A DNA stretch of 64,000 bases from Pedobacter sp. L105 (GCF_009765875.1 NZ_LMUP01000004.1:372001-436000); one strand, 5' to 3'. Shown: positions 1-8,597, counted from the stretch's first letter. Notes: generated by a model not told the origin, from the letters alone. A program made the numbers and translations.

Positions 1-512
1 TGGTCGGGGAAGAAAAAGTTGATCCCTATATTCAGCGGAAAATAAACTTCACTGGAGCTTGCCTGCATAGAATAAACGTAATCAGGATCTTCAACCGAAT
101 GCACCGTATAAACAGGACTGTTTTTAATGACCCCGATTCCGGCCCCTACATATATTCCTCTGATCCAGTTATTGCTGCCCCTGTAATGATCCTGCATAAA
201 TTCGCCCATAGATACTTTGCCATTGATGGAAAAGGATTGATAGGAATTGATAAACTGCCTGTTGAGTGGATCGGTCTGCACGTTTCCGCCATTGATTTCC
301 CCCTTTTGAAACTCCAGTCCCAGGCTGGTAAAAGGTGTAAACAGGTAATCAATGGTGCCGTATCCTGCAATACCGGTAGCATGTTTTGGCACTTCTGTAA
401 AAGATTGTGTAACGCCTGCCCCTCCGCCTATGGCAAACTGGTAAAAATTAGACTGGGCAAAGGAAGCAACTGTAGATCCGAGTAAAAGCGTTATTAAAAT
501 GATCCTTTTCAA
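1..512 (-). CDS. outer-membrane beta-barrel protein (3' end outside window)
   Basis: The minus strand is open from a TTG at 512 to the window edge (about 170 codons). The first 20 residues form a clear signal peptide (Lys-Arg, then a hydrophobic stretch, ending in Ala-Gln). The mature part alternates polar and aromatic or glycine-rich strands (for example YQFAIGGGAGVTQ and YVGAGIGVIKN), as in small outer-membrane barrels of the OmpA/opacity type. No ATG lies upstream in frame, so TTG is the likely start. Function is unknown; the C-terminus is not visible. It is divergent from pepT. Confidence 0.6.
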   Translation of the reverse strand, partial: MKRIILITLLLGSTVASFAQSNFYQFAIGGGAGVTQSFTEVPKHATGIAGYGTIDYLFTPFTSLGLEFQKGEINGGNVQTDPLNRQFINSYQSFSINGKVSMGEFMQDHYRGSNNWIRGIYVGAGIGVIKNSPVYTVHSVEDPDYVYSMQASSSEVYFPLNIGINFFFPD

Positions 513-570
513 GTTATTGAGATTGTTAAAAAGTAAAATATGATATTTGAAGAAATTACGTTTTAAAAAT

Positions 571-1827
571 ATGCTAAAATATCAGAATAATAATAGCGCT
601 TTAGAAAATAGATTTATTGAATATGTAAAAATTGATACGCAGTCAGATCCGGCATCATCAAGTATCCCTTCTACAGATAAACAAAAAAACTTGGGGAGAG
701 TATTGGTGGCCCAATTACTGGAAATCGGAATTGCTGACGCACATTTGGATGAATATGGATATGTATACGCTACTATCCCTTCTAATTCAGAAAAAAATGT
801 TCCTGTAATCTGTTTCTGCTCTCATATGGATACATCTCCGGATTGCAGCGGTAAGGACGTTAAACCTATTATTCATACCAATTATCAGGGAGAAGACCTG
901 GTTCTTCCAGACGATCATTCGGTAGTTTTAAAGATGACCGAACATCCCGACCTGAAGGCACAGATAGGAAATGATATCATCACGGCCAGCGGAATTACAC
1001 TTTTAGGTGCAGATAATAAAGCTGGTTTGGCAGAGATCATGGAAGCAGCGGCTTTCCTGGTACAGCACCCTGAATTAAAACATGGAACTATTAAAATATT
1101 GTTTACGCCCGACGAAGAGATTGGCCGCGGTGTGGATAAAGCAGATCTAAAAAAACTGGGGGCCGATTTCGCTTATACGATTGATGGTGAAACCTGCGGT
1201 TCTATTGAAGATGAAACGTTTTCTGCTGATGGCGCTGTTTTAACCATCCATGGGATCAGCTCACATCCAGGTTTTGCAAAGGGTAAAATGCAAAGTGCCA
1301 TTAAAATTCTGGGTGATGTGATCAGCGCCTTGCCAAAAGACAGGCTTACGCCAGAAGCTACAGCTAATAAAGAGGGCTTTTTACATCCGGTAAGTGTACA
1401 GGGAAGTGTAGAGCAGGCAGAAGCACAGTTTATTATTCGTGATTTTGATGACGATTTGCTGGCTGAACATGGGCGTACACTGGAAAGTTTGATTAAACAG
1501 GTTATGACCGCTTACCCCGGTGCCAGTTATGAACTGAAGATCAAAGCACAGTACCGGAACATGAAAAAGGTGCTCGACCAGTATCCGCAGGTGCTAGAAT
1601 ATGGGGTTCTTGCGATTGAAAGGGCTGGTATTCCGGTTAAAAAACAAAGTATAAGGGGCGGAACAGACGGATCAAGGTTGTCCCTAATGGGTTTACCTTG
1701 TCCTAATATATTTGCTGGCGAACATGCCTTTCATGGAAGGCAGGAATGGGCCTCGGTACAGGATATGGAGAAAGCCGTTCAGACTATCGTGAACCTGGCG
1801 CAGATCTGGGAAGAGAAAACTAATTAA
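571..1827 (+). CDS. pepT: peptidase T (tripeptide aminopeptidase)
   Basis: Cytoplasmic M20-family metallopeptidase that removes the N-terminal residue of tripeptides using two zinc ions. The motifs are in family order: SHMDTSPD (first metal His/Asp), GADNKAG (bridging Asp), TPDEEIGRG (catalytic Glu pair), TIDGE, a dimerisation insert with GISSHPG, and a C-terminal RGGTDGS...GEHAFHGRQEW block with the last metal His. About 418 residues is a normal length. The frame is open back to a TTG at 547, but the ATG at 571 gives the family-like N-terminus (FIEYVKIDTQSD), so 571 is preferred. Its stop is 3 bp from the convergent methyltransferase gene. Confidence 0.93.
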   Translation: MLKYQNNNSALENRFIEYVKIDTQSDPASSSIPSTDKQKNLGRVLVAQLLEIGIADAHLDEYGYVYATIPSNSEKNVPVICFCSHMDTSPDCSGKDVKPIIHTNYQGEDLVLPDDHSVVLKMTEHPDLKAQIGNDIITASGITLLGADNKAGLAEIMEAAAFLVQHPELKHGTIKILFTPDEEIGRGVDKADLKKLGADFAYTIDGETCGSIEDETFSADGAVLTIHGISSHPGFAKGKMQSAIKILGDVISALPKDRLTPEATANKEGFLHPVSVQGSVEQAEAQFIIRDFDDDLLAEHGRTLESLIKQVMTAYPGASYELKIKAQYRNMKKVLDQYPQVLEYGVLAIERAGIPVKKQSIRGGTDGSRLSLMGLPCPNIFAGEHAFHGRQEWASVQDMEKAVQTIVNLAQIWEEKTN

Positions 1828-1830
1828 AGA

Positions 1831-2529
1831 TTATTGCTCAGGACCAGCTAACCGCATTTCTGCCAGGTACTGGTCCTGGCCATCGTCAAATAATAAATGA
1901 CATTCCCAGCCAGATTCCCTGGCTATCTTTTTTAAGAGCTGCGGATCAATATACAGCCAGTTGAACCATTCTCCTTTTTCGTTTTTGTATTCGTACTGGT
2001 AAGATACTTCGCCATAATATTTATCGGCAGGCATCTCCATGTCTTCATATAGATAGGTAATATCAGAACTGTCAAACAACAGCTGACCACCTTCGTTCAG
2101 CAACGACTTTGCATGATTCAGGAATTTTTTGAATCCTTCCAGTGTTCCAGTCAGGCCTATGCCATTCATCAGGAAAAGTAAAGTGTCGAATTTTTCAGTC
2201 GTATAGTTAAAGATGTCGCCCTCAATGACATTTACTACGCCACGCTTTTTCATGATGTCTACAGCCACCGTCGAAATATCGAGTGCTGTGATTTCATATC
2301 CCCTTTCCTGAAGGATCAGCGCATGACTTCCTGCGCCTCCGCCTACATCGAGTACCTTTCCTTCACACATATCCAGTGCTTCCAGTTCAATATCGGGCAT
2401 CTCATCTTCCGTACGGAAAAAAATATCTACCGGCATTTCCTCCGGTTCATCATAGGAATTATTTAGCCACAGGGTTTCCGTGGTCTGATTGGTAAACTGA
2501 TCCTGTAATGCGCTTCCAAAAACATCCAT
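1831..2529 (-). CDS. class I SAM-dependent methyltransferase
   Basis: A 232-residue Rossmann-fold methyltransferase. The SAM-binding motif I is VLDVGGGAGSHAL at about residues 60-72, followed by an acidic motif II (ITALDIS) and a motif III-like segment (VIEGDIFNY). The N-terminal 55 residues are acidic and family-specific. The substrate cannot be read from the sequence; close relatives are annotated only as class I methyltransferases. A TATATTTG element lies four bases before the ATG, so the transcript may lack a leader. Confidence 0.8.
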   Translation of the reverse strand: MDVFGSALQDQFTNQTTETLWLNNSYDEPEEMPVDIFFRTEDEMPDIELEALDMCEGKVLDVGGGAGSHALILQERGYEITALDISTVAVDIMKKRGVVNVIEGDIFNYTTEKFDTLLFLMNGIGLTGTLEGFKKFLNHAKSLLNEGGQLLFDSSDITYLYEDMEMPADKYYGEVSYQYEYKNEKGEWFNWLYIDPQLLKKIARESGWECHLLFDDGQDQYLAEMRLAGPEQ

Positions 2530-2533
2530 AGGG

Positions 2534-2541
2534 CAAATATA
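2534..2541 (-). promoter_or_regulatory. -7 promoter element of the methyltransferase gene
   Basis: On the minus strand TATATTTG fits TAnnTTTG and is followed by CCCT and then the ATG. With transcription starting about 4 nt after the G, the mRNA would begin at the start codon. No good TTTG -33 box was seen. Confidence 0.5.
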
Positions 2542-2547
2542 CCAAAA

Positions 2548-3651
2548 TTAATTTTCAGGCAGTGGATGGGAGGGCTGGATTTCATCGGGCTGGCCCTTGT
2601 ATTCCAGTCTGGTTTTAGGCAGGCTACCCGGGTAGTTGTCCCTGATAAAAGCGATCATGTGTTCGCGGACATCACATCGCAGGTCAAATGCCTGCGAAGA
2701 GTTTCTTGCACTCATTAGAAAACGCACTTCTATGGTATGGTCCTTGTTGTCGGTTACCTGTACCACGTTTACCCGTTTATCCCATAGCGGATGCACGATA
2801 AGTACTTTAGTGAGTTCTTCTCTTAAAGGAGGGATAGGGGTGGTATAATCCAGATAAAGGAAAACTGTTCCCAACAATTGTGCCGATACACGTGTCCAGT
2901 TCTGGAAAGGCTTTTCTATAAAATAGGTAATGGGAAGGATCAGCCTGCGCTGGTCCCAGATATTTACCACCACATAGGTTAAGGTGATTTCTTCAACGCG
3001 CCCCCATTCTCCTTCTACAATCAGCACATCATCCATACGAATAGGCTGTGTAAAAGCAATCTGAAAGCCGGCAAGTAGGTTTCCTAATGATTTTTGTGCG
3101 GCAAAACCGATTATAATACCGCCTACACCAACTCCTGTCAACAGACCAGTGCCAATTTTTCGCATGCTTTCAAAACTCAGCAATACCATAGCAATAGTGA
3201 TCAGGACAATGAGGGAGATCACAAATTTTCTGATAAACTGTAATTGCGTCCTGATCTTCCGCTCCTTAAGATTGTCTTCCTTGTTCAGATCATATTTATG
3301 ATAAAAGAGCTGTTCAAGCACCGTAATGGTACGGATCAGGATCAGGGCGAAAGATACGGTCAGGGATATCTCCAGGACTCTGCTCAGCTGGGCACTAATA
3401 ACCTTATTCATGGTCATCAGGCTCAGCGATATATTTAACAACAACAAGGGGATGAAAATTTCTGCTGGCCCGTTGAGGTATTTAATGATCAGATCTATCT
3501 GGAAGGCGGCCCAGTATCTGGAAAAGAATTTGAATATTTTAAGGATGATAAATTTCAGGATAAGGCCTATAGCGATAGCAAAAACCCCCAGTATGATATT
3601 CTGGAGGAACTGAGGAACAGGGTATCCAAAAAAAGTATCTAAATACTCCAT
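2548..3651 (-). CDS. MscS-family mechanosensitive channel
   Basis: A 367-residue inner-membrane protein. Four hydrophobic helices occupy roughly residues 15-180; the last is the Gly/Ala-rich pore helix (LLTGVGVGGIIIGFAAQ), followed by the conserved SLGNLLAGFQIAFTQPIRMDD segment and the soluble beta domain with VEEITLTYVVV and PITYFIEKPFQNWTR. These are MscS hallmarks. MscS channels release solutes on hypo-osmotic shock. The ATG at 3651 overlaps the last 13 bp of the upstream metallo-hydrolase gene, so the two are probably co-transcribed. Confidence 0.88.
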   Translation of the reverse strand: MEYLDTFFGYPVPQFLQNIILGVFAIAIGLILKFIILKIFKFFSRYWAAFQIDLIIKYLNGPAEIFIPLLLLNISLSLMTMNKVISAQLSRVLEISLTVSFALILIRTITVLEQLFYHKYDLNKEDNLKERKIRTQLQFIRKFVISLIVLITIAMVLLSFESMRKIGTGLLTGVGVGGIIIGFAAQKSLGNLLAGFQIAFTQPIRMDDVLIVEGEWGRVEEITLTYVVVNIWDQRRLILPITYFIEKPFQNWTRVSAQLLGTVFLYLDYTTPIPPLREELTKVLIVHPLWDKRVNVVQVTDNKDHTIEVRFLMSARNSSQAFDLRCDVREHMIAFIRDNYPGSLPKTRLEYKGQPDEIQPSHPLPEN

Positions 3652-5060
3652 TCAGTTTCTTTTTTACAATCAAATTCCTGGTGGTATTCAGGAATGGTCA
3701 CATGTTTAAAACCATGTTCTTTGATACGTTGTGCAAATTTTTGCTGCACTTCATATTCCCCATGTACCAAAAACAGTTGTTGCACTAAGGCAGGATCCTG
3801 ACAGGAAAGGAAGTGAAGCAGGTCTTCATAATCGCCATGTGCACTCATCGATTTGATAGACCTTATTTCCGCTTTTACCTGGAGATGCTCTCTAAACAGA
3901 TAGATATTTTTATCGCCTGCCATCAATTTGCCTGCAAGTGAATCGGGTGAAGCATAACCAACCATTAAAATGGTATTTTTAGCATTGCCAACGGTATTAC
4001 GGATGTGGTGCCTGATCCTGCCTCCTTCTGCCATGCCTGATGCGGAGATAATTACGCAGGGACGGGGATCATTATTCAGTGCCTTTGATTCTTCTACGCT
4101 TTCAATAAATTTCAGTCCTTTAAAGCTGAATACATCTTCATCTACTTTCAGCACTTCCTTTACGCCATTGTTGTAAACTTCAGGATGGTTCTTTAAAACC
4201 TGTGTTGCCTGAATAGACAAAGGGCTATCTACATAAAAAGGAATATCCGGCAGTTTATTTTTCAGTTCGAGACCGTTAAGTGCATATAACAATTCCTGTG
4301 TACGGCCTACGCTGAATGCAGGAATAACTACTTTGCCTTTTTTTGTCAGGCAGGTTTCCCTGATGATCTCCAGCAGCATATTCTCTATAGGCTCCAGGTC
4401 TTTATGCAGCGAATCGCCATAGGTAGATTCCATAATGATATAATCAGCCTGCGGGAATGTCTGAGGGCTTTTCAATAAAAGGTCTCCATACCTGCCTACG
4501 TCGCCGCTAAAAGTAAGTCTGGAAATTTCCTTTCCTTCTTTCAGTACAAGGTGTACTGCCGCACTGCCTACAATATGGCCGGCGTCGGTAAACCTTACCG
4601 TAACCTCCGGACTAATTTTATAATCCTGATTATAGTCTACGATCTTAAACTGGCTTAAGGTTTTTACGACATCTTCTTCTGTATACAGGGGATCTTCGAT
4701 TTCTTCTCCATGGGCAAGGTGCCTGTTTGCATATTCGGTATCCTGGGTTTGGATCTTTGCCGAATCCATTAACAATATCCTGGTGAGGTCCATTGTTGCC
4801 GGGGTACAGTAAATGGTCCCTTTAAATCCTTCTGCTACTAAACGTGGCAATAATCCGCAGTGATCAATATGGGCGTGGGAAAGAATAACATATGTTACGG
4901 CCTTTGGGTTAAACCCAAAATAGCTGTTCAGTTTTTCTGTACTATCCCCCATACCCTGAAACAGGCCGCAGTCCAATAATATTTGTGTGTTGTTTTTTAA
5001 GGTAACCAGGTGTTTGCTACCGGTTACTGCACGCGCAGCACCATGAAAAGTGATTTTCAT
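3639..5060 (-). CDS. beta-CASP metallo-beta-lactamase-fold RNA-processing-type hydrolase
   Basis: A 473-residue protein. The metallo-beta-lactamase part has the zinc motif SHAHIDHCG (residues about 60-68), then DAGHIVGSA, and FSGDVGR. A beta-CASP insertion follows (PAFSVGRTQELLYAL, then SASGMAEGGRIRHH), and the C-terminal RNA-specificity motif is SMSAHGDYEDLL with VHGE. This architecture matches the bacterial CPSF-like/Ysh1-type proteins, which are predicted or shown RNA nucleases. The actual substrate is not evident. It starts at the ATG at 5060 and overlaps the MscS gene. Confidence 0.88.
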   Translation of the reverse strand: MKITFHGAARAVTGSKHLVTLKNNTQILLDCGLFQGMGDSTEKLNSYFGFNPKAVTYVILSHAHIDHCGLLPRLVAEGFKGTIYCTPATMDLTRILLMDSAKIQTQDTEYANRHLAHGEEIEDPLYTEEDVVKTLSQFKIVDYNQDYKISPEVTVRFTDAGHIVGSAAVHLVLKEGKEISRLTFSGDVGRYGDLLLKSPQTFPQADYIIMESTYGDSLHKDLEPIENMLLEIIRETCLTKKGKVVIPAFSVGRTQELLYALNGLELKNKLPDIPFYVDSPLSIQATQVLKNHPEVYNNGVKEVLKVDEDVFSFKGLKFIESVEESKALNNDPRPCVIISASGMAEGGRIRHHIRNTVGNAKNTILMVGYASPDSLAGKLMAGDKNIYLFREHLQVKAEIRSIKSMSAHGDYEDLLHFLSCQDPALVQQLFLVHGEYEVQQKFAQRIKEHGFKHVTIPEYHQEFDCKKETEWSI

Positions 5061-5092
5061 TCTTTATAATGAGTAAGGGAGGAAGGTATCAT

Positions 5093-5120
5093 AATAATGC
5101 CGGCTTTCACCGGCATTATT
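5093..5120 (-). terminator. stem-loop after the ytxH-like gene
   Basis: Perfect inverted repeat AATAATGCCGG / CCGGCATTATT with a 6-nt loop. It lies between the ytxH-like stop and the metallo-hydrolase start, in the right place to end the ytxH transcript. Confidence 0.6.
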
Positions 5121-5125
5121 TATAA

Positions 5126-5332
5126 TTAAGCTCTTACTTTAGAGATTTTGTCTTTTACAGAATCAGCAGCATCTGCTAATTTGTCTTTAGAAGCATCCAG
5201 CAGATCAGAGAACCAGTCTGCTAATTTATCTTTTACGTCATCGCTTTTATCAGAAGATAAGATTAAAGCTACCGCGGCACCCAGGGCAGCTCCTGCCAGT
5301 ATACCTGCAACAATTTTTGTTTCTTTTGTCAT
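5126..5332 (-). CDS. YtxH-domain small protein
   Basis: A 68-residue protein. Residues 6-26 form one membrane-spanning helix with the Gly/Ala pattern GILAGAALGAAVALIL. Residues 30-68 are a charged amphipathic helix with repeated D-K-L-A-D / V-K-D-K blocks, as in YtxH/LEA-like stress proteins. The molecular function of this family is unknown; several members are general-stress genes. It has its own stem-loop terminator and sits apart from the metallo-hydrolase gene. Confidence 0.75.
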   Translation of the reverse strand: MTKETKIVAGILAGAALGAAVALILSSDKSDDVKDKLADWFSDLLDASKDKLADAADSVKDKISKVRA

Positions 5333-5437
5333 AATAACTGTCTTTTAGTGTGAGTATAACAATGCCGTTATAAAATAGTTCTTCATTTATTGGAAATTAT
5401 TCAGTTTTGGGGCGGTATTTGCGTCAATGATAAAGTT

Positions 5438-5794
5438 ATGCTGAAGAATTTATCCTATCTCAACCTGATTTTATCAGTTGTTTATTTCCTGAGCTATCTG
5501 CAGAATGCTGGTTACTGGGTAGTTTCCGGACTGCTTTCAGTCATCGTTTTTAACTGGCTCACATTGCTTAGCCTGGATCGGGAACAAATTAAATGGTTTG
5601 TCTTTCAATGGTTTTTTGGTGCGATAACGCTGTTGTTTGCTTTATATATAGGTTATAGTGCGCTTCAGCTGCTGTTGGATGCGGTTGAACACAGCTATTA
5701 TCCGGGGGCTACGGTAGGGCTGGTCGCTGCTGGAATACTCTTTACGCTGCTATTACTTTTCCATCTCTTTTTGAGCAGGGCAAAAAAAGAGTAA
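5438..5794 (+). CDS. small integral membrane protein, function unknown
   Basis: About 118 residues with four hydrophobic segments at roughly 5-20, 28-47, 55-77 and 86-110, and a basic C-terminus (SRAKKE). I do not recognise the family. The frame is open back to a TTG at 5390, but the ATG at 5438 starts directly before the first membrane helix and is preferred. The rplM promoter begins 18 bp after its stop. Confidence 0.55.
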   Translation: MLKNLSYLNLILSVVYFLSYLQNAGYWVVSGLLSVIVFNWLTLLSLDREQIKWFVFQWFFGAITLLFALYIGYSALQLLLDAVEHSYYPGATVGLVAAGILFTLLLLFHLFLSRAKKE

Positions 5795-5811
5795 AAAAAG
5801 ATGAGTAACCA

Positions 5812-5842
5812 TTTGATAATTACACATTTTAATCTATCTTTG
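5812..5842 (+). promoter_or_regulatory. promoter of the rplM-rpsI-rpsB operon
   Basis: TTTG at 5812-5815, a 19-bp spacer, then TATCTTTG at 5835-5842: a near-perfect match to the Bacteroidota housekeeping promoter. The predicted start, about 4 nt after the G, falls at 5846. Confidence 0.8.
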
Positions 5843-5845
5843 CAG

Positions 5846-5862
5846 TCCCTAAATCTTAGGGA
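5846..5862 (+). promoter_or_regulatory. hairpin at the predicted 5' end of the rplM transcript
   Basis: TCCCTAA (5846-5852) and TTAGGGA (5856-5862) form a perfect 7-bp stem with a 3-nt loop. It begins at the predicted transcription start. It could protect the 5' end or serve ribosomal-protein feedback; neither is shown. Confidence 0.55.
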
Positions 5863-5898
5863 GAATAAATAATTGTTTAACAAATTAAATACAAGCAA

Positions 5899-6342
5899 GT
5901 GAATACGTTAAGTTACAAAACTGTCTCTGCCAATGCTAAAACTGTTAACAAACAGTGGGTTGTTGTTGATGCACAAGGCGAGATTTTGGGGCGCTTGTCA
6001 TCGAAGATCGCAATGATCATCCGTGGTAAAAACAAGCCTGAGTACACCCCACACGTAGACTGCGGCGATAATGTGATCGTTATCAATGCAGACAAGATTA
6101 AGTTGACCGGAAATAAACTAACCGATAAAACGTATACTTCGTATACTGGATATCCAGGTGGTCAGCGTTTCATTTCTCCAAAAGAGTTATTGGCGAAACA
6201 TCCTACACGTGTTATCGAGAAAGCCGTTAAAGGTATGCTCCCTAAAACAAAACTTGGTGCTAAATTATACACCAATCTTTTTGTTTATGCAGGTTCTGAG
6301 CATCCTCATTCAGCACAATCACCAACAACCATTACACTTTAA
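5899..6342 (+). CDS. rplM: 50S ribosomal protein L13
   Basis: A 147-residue uL13. Recognisable segments are WVVVDAQGEILGRLSSKIA near the N-terminus, GKNKPEYTPHVDCGDNVIVINA, the TSYTGYPGG loop, and VEKAV-like VIEKAVKGMLPKTKLG. The start is GTG at 5899; no better start lies near. It is first in the block rplM-rpsI-rpsB, with a 16-bp gap to rpsI, the conserved L13-S9 pairing. Confidence 0.97.
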   Translation: MNTLSYKTVSANAKTVNKQWVVVDAQGEILGRLSSKIAMIIRGKNKPEYTPHVDCGDNVIVINADKIKLTGNKLTDKTYTSYTGYPGGQRFISPKELLAKHPTRVIEKAVKGMLPKTKLGAKLYTNLFVYAGSEHPHSAQSPTTITL

Positions 6343-6358
6343 TTAAAGGAAGAAAGAA

Positions 6359-6745
6359 ATGTCAGTTACTAATACTTCAGGAAGAAGAAAAACTGCTGTT
6401 GCGCGAATCTACATGAAAGAAGGCAACGGTACCATTACTGTAAACAGTAAAGATCACAAAGTATATTTCCCAACACTACCTTTACAATACATCGTTAACC
6501 AGAGTTTTGAAGTTTCAGAACTGATCGGTCAATATGACGTAAAAGTAAACGTAGCAGGTGGCGGTATTAAAGGCCAGGCAGAAGCTGTTCGTTTAGCGAT
6601 CGCTAAAGCTATTGTCGAATTAGATGCTGAGAAAAAACCAGCATTACGTGCTAAAGGGTTAATGACCCGTGATATGCGTATGGTTGAACGTAAGAAACCA
6701 GGTCGCAAGAAAGCACGTAAGAAGTTCCAATTCAGTAAACGTTAA
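6359..6745 (+). CDS. rpsI: 30S ribosomal protein S9
   Basis: A 128-residue uS9. The N-terminal TSGRRKTAVARIYMKEGNGTI, the central GGGIKGQAEAVRLAIAKAI and the basic C-terminal tail ending RKKFQFSKR are diagnostic; the tail reaches toward the P-site tRNA. It follows rplM by 16 bp and precedes rpsB by 18 bp. An AAGGAAGAAAG stretch lies just before the ATG. Confidence 0.97.
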   Translation: MSVTNTSGRRKTAVARIYMKEGNGTITVNSKDHKVYFPTLPLQYIVNQSFEVSELIGQYDVKVNVAGGGIKGQAEAVRLAIAKAIVELDAEKKPALRAKGLMTRDMRMVERKKPGRKKARKKFQFSKR

Positions 6746-6763
6746 TCCTAAGAGACAAACACA

Positions 6764-7588
6764 ATGGCAAGAACTACATATCAAGACTTATTGGATGCAG
6801 GTGTACATTTTGGTCACCTTACCCGCAAATGGAATCCCAAAATGGCCCCATATATTTTTATGGAACGCAATGGTATTCACATCATAGATTTAAACAAAAC
6901 TTTAACTAAAACTGAAGAAGCTGCTTCAGCAATCAAACAGATTGTAAAATCAGGTCGTAAGATCTTATTCGTAGCAACTAAGAAACAAGCTAAAGAAATT
7001 GTTGCTGAACAAGCGAAAAAAGTAAACATGCCTTTCGTAACTGAACGTTGGTTAGGTGGTATGTTAACTAACTTCCAGACTGTACGTAAGTCCATCAAAA
7101 AGATGTCTAACATCGACAAGATGACTAAAGACGGTACTTACTCTATTCTGTCTAAGAAAGAGCGTTTGATGATTCAGCGTGAGCGTATCAAATTGGAAAG
7201 CTTATTAGGTGGTATCGCGGATTTAAACCGTTTACCAGCTGCTATCTTTTTAATTGACGTTAAAAAAGAACATATCGCTGTTAGCGAAGCGTTGAAATTA
7301 AACATTCCAACTTTTGCAATGGTAGATACTAACTCTGATCCGTCTAACATCGATTTCCCTATTCCGGCGAATGATGATGCAACTAAATCTATCTCTTTAA
7401 TTACCGATGTAATCATCAAAGCAATTGAAGAAGGTTTAGATGAGCGCAAACGTGAAAAAGATGATGAAGCTGAAAAAGAAGCTGTAGCTGCTAAAACTGC
7501 TGCTGACGCTCCTGAAGCTGCTGCACCAGGCGCAAGAAGAGCTAGAAAAGAAAACGCTGAAACTGAAGAAGGAACAAGCGAAGCTTAA
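6764..7588 (+). CDS. rpsB: 30S ribosomal protein S2
   Basis: A 274-residue uS2. Family blocks are LLDAGVHFGHLTRKWNPKMAPYIF, LFVATKKQAK, RWLGGMLTNFQT and the PTFAMVDTNSDPSNIDFPIPANDDA motif. The last 45 residues are a charged, Ala-rich tail (KEAVAAKTAADAPEAAAPGA) beyond the usual S2 core. It shares the operon with rplM and rpsI; tsf follows after a 101-bp gap that holds a large stem-loop. Confidence 0.97.
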   Translation: MARTTYQDLLDAGVHFGHLTRKWNPKMAPYIFMERNGIHIIDLNKTLTKTEEAASAIKQIVKSGRKILFVATKKQAKEIVAEQAKKVNMPFVTERWLGGMLTNFQTVRKSIKKMSNIDKMTKDGTYSILSKKERLMIQRERIKLESLLGGIADLNRLPAAIFLIDVKKEHIAVSEALKLNIPTFAMVDTNSDPSNIDFPIPANDDATKSISLITDVIIKAIEEGLDERKREKDDEAEKEAVAAKTAADAPEAAAPGARRARKENAETEEGTSEA

Positions 7589-7600
7589 TTAATATATTCT

Positions 7601-7660
7601 TGGGTTGTATGTTGTGCGTTGCGGGTTATACTTACAACAACAATATACAACCCATAATTT
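7601..7660 (+). promoter_or_regulatory. large stem-loop between rpsB and tsf
   Basis: TGGGTTGTAT (7601-7610) pairs perfectly with ATACAACCCA (7645-7654), and inner GTTGT/ACAAC segments can extend the structure. A short T-rich run (about 7658-7663) follows. It may be a partial terminator or attenuator between rpsB and tsf, or a processing site. Confidence 0.5.
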
Positions 7661-7689
7661 TTTAGATAAAAACTTAAAAAGAAAATAAA

Positions 7690-8526
7690 ATGTCAGTACA
7701 AATTTCTGCAGCAGATGTAAACAAATTACGCCAACAAACCGGTGCCGGTATGATGGATTGCAAAAAAGCATTAATAGAGGCCAATGGCGAATTCGAAGCT
7801 GCGGTTGATTACTTACGTAAAAAAGGTGCTAAAGTTGCAGCAAGTCGTCAGGATCGTGATTCTAACGAAGGCGTTGTAATTGCAAAAGCTACCACTGATG
7901 GAAAACGCGGTGTTGTAGTTGAATTAAACTGTGAAACAGATTTCGTAGCTAAAAATGCTGAATTCATTGCCCTGGCAAATAAATTCACTGATTTAGCAGT
8001 TGAAAAAAATCCTGCTTCCCTGGAAGAATTATTATCTCTTGAAGTTGATGGTCAGAAAGTTTCTGATATCATCATCGAAAACACAGGTAAAATGGGAGAG
8101 AAATTAGGTATCTCTAAATTTGAAACTGTATCAGGTGATAAAGTTGTTCCTTATATCCACGGTAACTATCGTTTAGGTGTTTTGGTTGCTTTAAACCAGG
8201 CTGTAGACGGTGCTGCTGAAGCAGGTAGAGATGTAGCGATGCAAATTGCTGCAATGAACCCGGTAGCTTTAGATAAAGCTGACGTAGATACACACACGAT
8301 CGAACGTGAAATGGAAATTGCTAAAGAGCAAATCCGTGCTGAAGGTAAACCTGAAGAAATGGTTGAAAAAATTGCTGCTGGTAAATTGAATAAATTCTAC
8401 AAAGACAGCACTTTATTAAACCAGGAATTTGTTAAGGATTCTTCTAAAGATGTTCGTAAATTTTTAAATGATACTGCTAACGGTTTAACGGTTACAGCAT
8501 TTAAACGTGTTCAATTAGGATCATAG
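7690..8526 (+). CDS. tsf: elongation factor Ts
   Basis: A 278-residue guanine-nucleotide exchange factor for EF-Tu. The N-terminal UBA-like domain has VNKLRQQTGAGMMDCKKAL, followed by the EF-Tu-contacting TDFVAKN motif (ELNCETDFVAKNAEF), the dimerisation region and a C-terminal module. The usual rpsB-tsf order is kept. A clear terminator follows at 8543-8575. Confidence 0.97.
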   Translation: MSVQISAADVNKLRQQTGAGMMDCKKALIEANGEFEAAVDYLRKKGAKVAASRQDRDSNEGVVIAKATTDGKRGVVVELNCETDFVAKNAEFIALANKFTDLAVEKNPASLEELLSLEVDGQKVSDIIIENTGKMGEKLGISKFETVSGDKVVPYIHGNYRLGVLVALNQAVDGAAEAGRDVAMQIAAMNPVALDKADVDTHTIEREMEIAKEQIRAEGKPEEMVEKIAAGKLNKFYKDSTLLNQEFVKDSSKDVRKFLNDTANGLTVTAFKRVQLGS

Positions 8527-8542
8527 TTCCTTCATGATAATT

Positions 8543-8575
8543 AAAAAGGTCCCTTATTTTAAGGGACTTTTTTTT
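8543..8575 (+). terminator. rho-independent terminator of the rpsB-tsf operon
   Basis: GTCCCTT (8549-8555) and AAGGGAC (8561-8567) form a stem with an ATTTT loop; eight T follow and an A-run precedes. Confidence 0.9.
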
Positions 8576-8597
8576 GCGCTATATTTAGCAAATCCCA

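Noticed and set aside
99-485. A 128-codon plus-strand frame at the left edge
   Set aside because: It is the shadow of the minus-strand outer-membrane protein gene, which has a signal peptide and barrel-like strands.
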